From a virus: 22,492 nucleotides of DNA. The notes under the pieces are model-generated. The model saw nothing but the letters and a program-made list of their open reading frames with translations. It did no database searches and was not told where the DNA came from. Both the position numbers and the translations under genes were made by a program. The stretch spans positions 1-22,492 of the IMG/VR virus record IMGVR_UViG_3300021142_000197; one strand, given 5' to 3'. Positions 17,778 to 22,492 of this stretch are shown one piece after another (the first letter of the stretch is position 1; each line of letters opens with the position of its first letter).

Positions 17778-18134
17778 ATGGCTAACGCAACATACAAGAT
17801 ACTCGGTCAAGGTGTGCCAACCACTTCGACTTCAACGACACTTTATACGGTTGGAGCGACATCGGCTTATAGCGGCGCCGTTGTTTCTTCCGTCCATATT
17901 TGTAACACAACTGCAACTTCGGCTCTGGCATATCTCTATGTCGTCAAGGGTGCTGGCAGCGCAGCCACTACCAACGCTGTTCTATATGGTGCAGTTGTAC
18001 CACCCAACAGCACGGTTACCTACACCAACGGTATCACCTTGAGCAACACCGCTGGTACTGCCGACTTCATTGTTGGCGGATCGGGTACATCAAGCGCATT
18101 AACATTCACCGTTAGCGGAACGGAAATTATTTAA
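17778..18134 (+). CDS. Beta-sandwich virion accessory protein (118 aa)
   Basis: A Thr/Ser/Gly/Ala-rich all-beta protein with the layout KILGQGVPTTSTSTTLYTVG, then SSVHICNTTATSALAYLYVV and a closing strand pair. This layout is common in small tail or decoration proteins that display a jelly-roll or immunoglobulin-like domain; I say this from general family knowledge. GGGAG upstream is a plausible ribosome site. The TAA stop overlaps the ATG of the next fibre gene by one base (TAATG), so the product may be an attachment partner of that fibre. It contains a single Cys (in HICNTT). Confidence 0.6.
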   Translation: MANATYKILGQGVPTTSTSTTLYTVGATSAYSGAVVSSVHICNTTATSALAYLYVVKGAGSAATTNAVLYGAVVPPNSTVTYTNGITLSNTAGTADFIVGGSGTSSALTFTVSGTEII

Positions 18135-19159
18135 TGTCAATAACCCTTAATGGCGCATCGCCAGAAACTATATTTACTAGCGCGACGATGGCAGGCAAAA
18201 ACGCCGTCATCAACGGCGGTATGGATATTTGGCAACGTGGTACCTCTATCGCTTTGGCCGCTTCATCTTCCTATACCTCCAACTACAACGCAGACCGTTG
18301 GCAGATTGGAAACCTTGCCGCATCTGAGGCTTGTACCGTTTCTCGCCAAGCAACCGCCGACACTACAAACCTTCCCAACATCCAATACGCCATGCGCGTT
18401 CAACGCAATTCAGGCCAAACTGGCGTTGGGCAATTTTCACTTTCTCAATCTATTGAAACCGTAAACTCGATTCCCCTTGCTGGAAAGACGGTAACGCTTT
18501 CATTCTGGGGTAGGGCTGGTGCAAACTATTCATCGGCTTCAAGTGCGCTAAGTATGTACTTATACTCAAGCACAGGAACAGATGGAAATGTAAACAGCGG
18601 AGCCTTTGCAACAACTCCTATCGCAACCTCTGTGACATTAACTACCACCTGGCAACGCTTTACCGCAACTGCAACAGTTGCTACAACCTCAACACAATTA
18701 GCCCCTGCTTTCTTTTACTTCCCAGTAGGAACCGCAGGAGCCAACGACTACTTTGAAATCACAGGCGTCCAACTAGAACTTGGCTCTGTAGCAACCACCT
18801 TCTCAAGAGCAGGTGGAAGTATCGGGGGAGAGTTGGCGTTGTGTCAGAGGTATTACCAACGCACAAGTTTAGGAGTTTATGTAGCTCTTGGAATTGGAAA
18901 AGCTGAATCTGCCACTTCAATGAAAATCTTTTTTACTCAAATGGTAATGATGAGAACAATTCCATCTGTTCTTGATTATGGTGGATCAATTTCAGTCACA
19001 ACTTCTTCTGCTTCTGCAAGTTCATTGACAATAGATGTTGCTTCTCCTTGGCAGACCAGAATAAATGCTACCAGCACAGGTATGACAGCGGGTCAAATAC
19101 TTTATCTTTATGATAATGGTTTAGGAACTGCTTACATCGGACTATCGGCGGAGTTGTAA
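18134..19159 (+). CDS. Tail fibre with carbohydrate-binding-type beta domain (341 aa)
   Basis: The N-terminus contains KNAVINGGMDIWQRGTS (about 22-38) and YNADRWQIG, a signature I know from many phage tail fibres and spikes. It is followed by a jelly-roll resembling carbohydrate-binding modules (about 55-235), with VTLSFWGRAG and TWQRFTATATV. The module closes with QLELGSVATTFSRAGG and ELALCQRYYQRTS, a typical end-of-module pattern. The last 90 residues are a Ser/Thr-rich beta tip. A receptor-binding fibre or spike that contacts host surface glycans is the natural reading. It is distinct from the collagen-like fibre encoded upstream, so the virion may carry two kinds of receptor-binding protein. 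The small next gene is likely its partner. Confidence 0.8.
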   Translation: MSITLNGASPETIFTSATMAGKNAVINGGMDIWQRGTSIALAASSSYTSNYNADRWQIGNLAASEACTVSRQATADTTNLPNIQYAMRVQRNSGQTGVGQFSLSQSIETVNSIPLAGKTVTLSFWGRAGANYSSASSALSMYLYSSTGTDGNVNSGAFATTPIATSVTLTTTWQRFTATATVATTSTQLAPAFFYFPVGTAGANDYFEITGVQLELGSVATTFSRAGGSIGGELALCQRYYQRTSLGVYVALGIGKAESATSMKIFFTQMVMMRTIPSVLDYGGSISVTTSSASASSLTIDVASPWQTRINATSTGMTAGQILYLYDNGLGTAYIGLSAEL

Positions 19160-19160
19160 A

Positions 19161-19469
19161 ATGACAATCAAAATCATAGAAGTTGAAACATTAGCAGGAA
19201 TTGTAGAACATGTAATCATTGACCGCGGCAATAATGAATTTACCTCAATGACTAAAGATGCCTACTTCGCGCAACTAGGAACCGAACCAACGGAAGCCGA
19301 TTTAGATGCTATCGCTCAAGCCCAAGCAGATGCACAGGCTCAGGCAGAGGCAGAGGCTACGGCTCAGGCTAATTTCACGGCGCAGTTGGCGGCTACTAAT
19401 GCGAAGTTAGAGGCATTGGGGCTGACGGCTCAGGATATTGGAACGCTATTAAACGCGGCTAAAGGTTAA
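19161..19469 (+). CDS. Small fibre-associated protein with coiled-coil tail (102 aa)
   Basis: Starts 1 bp after the fibre stop, with GGCGGAG upstream. Residues 1-50 are a short alpha/beta domain (IEVETLAGIVEHVIIDRG). Residues about 50-95 are an Ala/Gln/Glu-rich helix, with repeated AQA and AEA units, that should form a coiled coil. Small proteins with an Ala/Gln-rich helical tail often follow fibre genes and act in fibre assembly or attachment; here that is inferred from position. It has no Cys and no membrane segment. It is followed by a 28-codon microORF. Confidence 0.65.
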   Translation: MTIKIIEVETLAGIVEHVIIDRGNNEFTSMTKDAYFAQLGTEPTEADLDAIAQAQADAQAQAEAEATAQANFTAQLAATNAKLEALGLTAQDIGTLLNAAKG

Positions 19470-19471
19470 TC

Positions 19472-19558
19472 ATGCCGATAGACGACTTCCCTGAAAAGTC
19501 TAGGGACATAGATACGCAGGTAGATTTTTTCCTATCTGAACTTGACCATATCATCTAA
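19472..19558 (+). CDS. Candidate microprotein (28 aa), acidic
   Basis: A 28-codon frame that fills nearly all the space between two well-supported genes: AAAGG (19461-19465) lies six bases before its ATG, and its TAA is embedded in the AAGGAGA ribosome site of the next gene. The peptide is acidic and amphipathic (DFPEKSRDIDTQVDFFLSEL). The tight spacing suggests it is translated and couples its neighbours. With so few residues, conservation in related phages is the only real test. Confidence 0.5.
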   Translation: MPIDDFPEKSRDIDTQVDFFLSELDHII

Positions 19559-19567
19559 GGAGACAGA

Positions 19568-21793
19568 GTGGCGATTGACGGACATTTTCATATTGCAGAA
19601 CGTCCAGTTGTCCCCGTTGGGCAACCAGCAAATTCTGGAGACTTATACTACAATAAGACCAATTCCTATGATGTAGCGATTGCTGGCTTACCGTTTTTCA
19701 TCGCCGCTAATGACAAGTATCCATACGGACGTGAGACGGCCCAATACCGTAAGCAACAGATTGACCAACAGAAAGAGCCAGGTGAGCAAACGCTCACTGG
19801 CTGGTGGCTTCGTAGTCAATCATCGTTTCACTACGGTGCTGGTATCCGCTATGAGGAGCCAATCGAAGGCGAGACTGTAGCAAGCCGTTTCAATAAATCC
19901 GCTGGAGTAGATGTGTTTAACATTGGTAGGGTTACACTCCTGCCAGATGTTGCAATCAATTCGAGTGTCAGCGTTGCTGGTGGGGTATCGCCCATCATGG
20001 TTGGTGGTACCGATACCAATGGGGTAGACGTATACTTGAGCGCCACTGGCTCAACTTTGCAACGTACCACTGCCGCTGGTGTAACTACCAGCGTTACTTG
20101 GGGCGGTTCTGGAACGATCTTGGCCTTGGCACAAGATGGCGCTAACTACTACGCCGCTAATGCCACAGGCATCTATCAAGGCACCCTTGCTGGTGGCTCT
20201 GGTTCGCTCATATTTACTCACCCTACAATGGTGGGTACGGTTACCAATGTCGTTTTAGGTTGGGTCAAACAACGCCTTATCGCTGGTATCAATAACTATC
20301 TCTTTGAAGTCCAGCCAATCGCTACTTATTCAGTTACCTATACCAAACTTGACGGCGCATATAATGCGACGATCTACCTTTCATCGGCACATAACTTTGT
20401 AGTTGGTTCCCTTATTACAGTAGCCTCTGTTGGTGCGCCATATAACGGCACCTGGTCTGTTATTTCCGTACCTAACAGCACATCAGTTGTTGTCTTTATT
20501 AACAATGCCGCTATTGCGCAAGCAACTGCGACAGGTACTGTCGCCCTAGCCAGCAATAATAACCTTCCCATCTTTGCCCATTCAAATCCATCATGGACCT
20601 GGAGCGCAGTTGCCGAAGGCCCAAACAATATCTATGTTGCTGGTGGTTCTGGATCTTATTCTTCGATCTTTCGCCTTGCATTAGATAGTACCACTGGGCA
20701 AGTGCCAATGCTAACTCGCGCACTAGAGGCTGCAATCATGCCAACGGGTGAGCGTATCTATTGCCTTGGGGCGTACCTTGGCAAGTACATTGTGCTTGGA
20801 ACCAACAAGGGTATCCGCATCGGTACGATTGATACTTCTGGCTTTGTATCTAATGGTTATATTACCTATGGCCCTATTATCGTTGTTACCAATGGCTACG
20901 ATCCAGCAAGTGCGACCGTCCTTTCTGGATATGCCGCACGGGCAATGACTTTTAATGATAGATTCGCTTACGTTACCGTAAGCAACTACATCGATAACGG
21001 CGATGGCACTTACTCATCTGGTCTTGTGAAGATTGATTTGAGCAAAGACTTTGGCGCATTGCAGATGGCATGGGCTACCCACCTTCGTGTGCCTTCTACC
21101 GCCGAAATATCTGCCGTATGTGTTATGGGGCGAACAAACCAACTTGTTATGGGTGTTATCGGCACTGGCATATATCAACAAACAACCACATTAGTTGCTA
21201 ATGGTTATTTACAAACTGGTCAGATTCGCTATTTTACTTTAGAGGATAAGCACTTTGAGTTAATCAAATTGCGTGAGACTACCCCGATATTGGGAAAGAT
21301 TAAATTAAGTTCCATTGATGCCAGTGGGGCAGTGGCGGATGTAATCACGGTTGATAATAATTTTGATTTTACCCAGGAAATTACTGGCTTAGACCAATTT
21401 GATATTAGCCCAAAGGAATCCATCGCGCTTAAATTTACTTTCTATTCAGCGGTTGGGCAATCTGTTGGCCAAGAAGATTCTTTCAATGGCTACCAACTTA
21501 AAGCCCTACCCGCCGTTAAGCGTGAACGAATTATCACTATTCCACTCTTGGCATTTGACCAAGAGATGGATCGTTACAATATGACCATTGGCTATAAGGG
21601 TCGCACATGGGAGCGCATTCAGGCTCTTGAGACTGTCGAATCTGCTGGCGATGTCATCGTTTTGCAAGACTTTCGTAGCGGTGAACAAGTACGTGGCGTT
21701 ATCGAATCTATGAAATTTACTGACACCGCCCCACCTAGCAAAGCATTTGCTGGGTATGGTGGAATAATTACCGTCCAATTCCGCACCGTATAA
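19568..21793 (+). CDS. Large beta-rich tail/tip protein (741 aa)
   Basis: GTG start at 19568 with AAGGAGA at 19557-19563. Residues 1-100 contain GLPFFIAANDKYPYGRETAQ and TGWWLRSQSSFHYGAG, a start I recall from tail proteins of actinobacterial phages. Residues about 115-540 are repeated short beta strands with Gly turns (for example GGTDTNGVDVYLSATG; ALAQDGANYYAANATGIYQG), consistent with a beta-propeller. A small inserted domain (about 257-325) carries LSSAHNFVVGSLITVASVG. The C-terminus (about 655-741) is a compact beta domain ending GYGGIITVQFRTV. It probably forms part of the tail hub, nozzle or tip that contacts the cell. No enzymatic motif is visible. It immediately precedes the lysis genes. 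Confidence 0.7.
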   Translation: MAIDGHFHIAERPVVPVGQPANSGDLYYNKTNSYDVAIAGLPFFIAANDKYPYGRETAQYRKQQIDQQKEPGEQTLTGWWLRSQSSFHYGAGIRYEEPIEGETVASRFNKSAGVDVFNIGRVTLLPDVAINSSVSVAGGVSPIMVGGTDTNGVDVYLSATGSTLQRTTAAGVTTSVTWGGSGTILALAQDGANYYAANATGIYQGTLAGGSGSLIFTHPTMVGTVTNVVLGWVKQRLIAGINNYLFEVQPIATYSVTYTKLDGAYNATIYLSSAHNFVVGSLITVASVGAPYNGTWSVISVPNSTSVVVFINNAAIAQATATGTVALASNNNLPIFAHSNPSWTWSAVAEGPNNIYVAGGSGSYSSIFRLALDSTTGQVPMLTRALEAAIMPTGERIYCLGAYLGKYIVLGTNKGIRIGTIDTSGFVSNGYITYGPIIVVTNGYDPASATVLSGYAARAMTFNDRFAYVTVSNYIDNGDGTYSSGLVKIDLSKDFGALQMAWATHLRVPSTAEISAVCVMGRTNQLVMGVIGTGIYQQTTTLVANGYLQTGQIRYFTLEDKHFELIKLRETTPILGKIKLSSIDASGAVADVITVDNNFDFTQEITGLDQFDISPKESIALKFTFYSAVGQSVGQEDSFNGYQLKALPAVKRERIITIPLLAFDQEMDRYNMTIGYKGRTWERIQALETVESAGDVIVLQDFRSGEQVRGVIESMKFTDTAPPSKAFAGYGGIITVQFRTV

Positions 21794-21809
21794 CCGAAAG
21801 GCGCAACTA

Positions 21810-22112
21810 ATGAATCCCTCGCTAACAAACTGGGCGAACGTGTCCCTTATCGTATCTGGCTTTGGTACTTTCCTCGCCCTATTGATAGGTGGTTTTGCAT
21901 ACGTGATTAGGCATGCAGTGGACCGAAAGTTTGATGAAGATGTTAAGCCCGTACTGGATGAATTAGCCAGTGCCGTTAAGGAACTTAAAGCCAATGGTGG
22001 CAGAAGCATTAAAGATGTTGTTGATAAGACCTTTGATTTAGTACAAGGTATCATGGAAAGGGATGTACGCACAGAAGTGCGTCTTGAGGCGTTAGAAAAG
22101 AAAGCCTCTTGA
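21810..22112 (+). CDS. Holin-like membrane protein with one TM helix (100 aa)
   Basis: A CCGAAAGG ribosome site precedes the ATG at 21810. Residues about 11-33 (VSLIVSGFGTFLALLIGGFAYVI) form one clear membrane helix, followed by a basic HAVDRK and a long charged helical or coiled-coil tail (about 40-100). One membrane helix with a charged cytoplasmic tail at the end of a virion cassette, beside another small membrane protein and a hydrolase-like start, fits a holin or lysis-timing protein. Direct proof is absent; an inner-membrane spanin-like role is an alternative. Its TGA overlaps the next gene's TTG start. Confidence 0.6.
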   Translation: MNPSLTNWANVSLIVSGFGTFLALLIGGFAYVIRHAVDRKFDEDVKPVLDELASAVKELKANGGRSIKDVVDKTFDLVQGIMERDVRTEVRLEALEKKAS

Positions 22113-22405
22113 AGTTTTTTCATAAGATAGCAGACGCATGTTCTTATTGGCTGGGTACACCCCAGTCTATGCTCGTTCACTTTATCTGGTGGGGCGCATG
22201 GTTTATCTTTAAGCCAGAACCATATCCATTTAATTTCCTCACAATGCTCTTGTCTCTTGAGGCAATTATTATGTGTATCTTGCTCCTCAATTCCGATACT
22301 CGTCAGGGTATCAAGGACCGCAAGATGGTTCAAAAGGATCTGGACGTTGATAACAAAACCCATGCCGTGGTAGTAAAGATTTGGGATAAGTTAAATGACA
22401 AGTAA
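22109..22405 (+). CDS. DUF1003-like small membrane protein (98 aa)
   Basis: The TTG start at 22109 overlaps the previous TGA, so translation is probably coupled; AGAAAAGAAAG lies upstream. Two hydrophobic helices span about residues 21-35 (MLVHFIWWGAWFIF) and 42-60 (NFLTMLLSLEAIIMCILLL), joined by a Pro-rich PEPYPF turn. A charged segment (NSDTRQGIKDRKMVQKDLDVD) follows. The order of two helices, YPF-N-x-L-x-x-x-L-S-L-E-A and then an R-x-x-x-K-D-R-x-x-x-x-x-D pattern matches the core of DUF1003 proteins, which are longer in bacteria; this is a compact version. It sits between a holin-like protein and a probable lysin, so I infer a second holin-type or membrane-disrupting lysis factor. Confidence 0.65.
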   Translation: MKFFHKIADACSYWLGTPQSMLVHFIWWGAWFIFKPEPYPFNFLTMLLSLEAIIMCILLLNSDTRQGIKDRKMVQKDLDVDNKTHAVVVKIWDKLNDK

Positions 22406-22492
22406 ATACACCCCCACCTACGGCAATTATGGTGTTGTTAAAACTAGCGGATTTTTTGGTTGGCTAATTCGTCTTGGAACTTTCTCCAGGTG
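22395..22492 (+). CDS. Start of a probable cell-wall hydrolase (3'-truncated by window edge)
   Basis: The ATG at 22395 overlaps the previous gene by 11 bp, and the frame stays open to the window end (32 codons). The visible residues run from TPTYGNYGVVKTSGFFGW into LIRLGTFSR. A Gly-Val-Val-x-Thr-x-Gly start then a W-L-I-R-x-G-T-x-S-R segment is typical of the N-terminus of papain-like/NlpC-type hydrolases, where an Asn-His and further catalytic residues follow; these are beyond the window. The position after two membrane lysis genes supports an endolysin. The catalytic residues cannot be seen, so the class is tentative. Confidence 0.5.
   Translation, partial: MTSKYTPTYGNYGVVKTSGFFGWLIRLGTFSR

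Noticed and set aside
21506-22363. Antisense 285-codon frame over the tail-protein end and lysis genes
   Set aside because: The longest minus-strand frame, but it opposes three well-formed sense genes with coupled starts, its composition is not protein-like, and no ribosome site or antisense operon is seen.

Overview
The window is a contiguous virion-structure and lysis region of a tailed double-stranded DNA bacteriophage or prophage. Every supported gene lies on the + strand. Genes are packed with 1-4 bp overlaps (ATGA, TAATG, TAGTG) or gaps of a few bases, and many starts follow clear AAGGAG-type ribosome sites. No bacterial housekeeping gene, tRNA, integrase, replication gene or CRISPR array is visible. 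Base composition is moderate, not GC-rich. Several proteins (the middle 600 and 424 aa proteins, the 741 aa tail protein, the DUF1003-like protein) resemble, from memory of families, proteins of phages infecting Actinobacteria. A low/moderate-GC aquatic actinobacterial host is therefore my best guess, but nothing in the window proves it. No tape-measure or tail-tube gene is recognisable, which fits a short-tailed (podovirus-like) virion.

Layout: (1) 2-2028: the 3' end of the probable portal gene and four small genes. (2) 2025-10205: an unusual 8.2 kb block of large virion proteins of 1545, 153, 600 and 424 aa, placed between portal and capsid genes; these are probably internal or ejected proteins. 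(3) 10331-11896: scaffolding protein and an N4-gp56-like HK97-fold major capsid protein, followed by a strong GC-rich hairpin. (4) 11957-14330: a small head protein, a beta-sandwich adaptor-like protein and a collagen-like fibre. (5) 14355-16135: a family-2 glycosyltransferase, a Cys-rich zinc-ribbon-like protein and two tiny proteins of 54 aa (very basic) and 40 aa (CxxCxC). (6) 16164-19558: a connector-like protein, beta-rich tail accessory proteins, a second receptor-binding-type fibre, its probable small partner and a 28 aa microORF. (7) 19568-21793: a 741 aa tail/tip protein. (8) 21810-22492: a lysis cassette with a holin-like protein, a DUF1003-like membrane protein and the start of a probable cell-wall hydrolase cut by the window edge.

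How they fit together: the scaffold and capsid protein would build the procapsid on the portal; the large central proteins would be packaged or attached for DNA delivery; the connector and 741 aa protein would complete the tail; two fibre systems would bind the host; and the last genes would release progeny. The most interesting local arrangement is a glycosyltransferase directly behind a Thr-rich collagen-like fibre, which suggests (inference) that the phage may glycosylate its own fibre.
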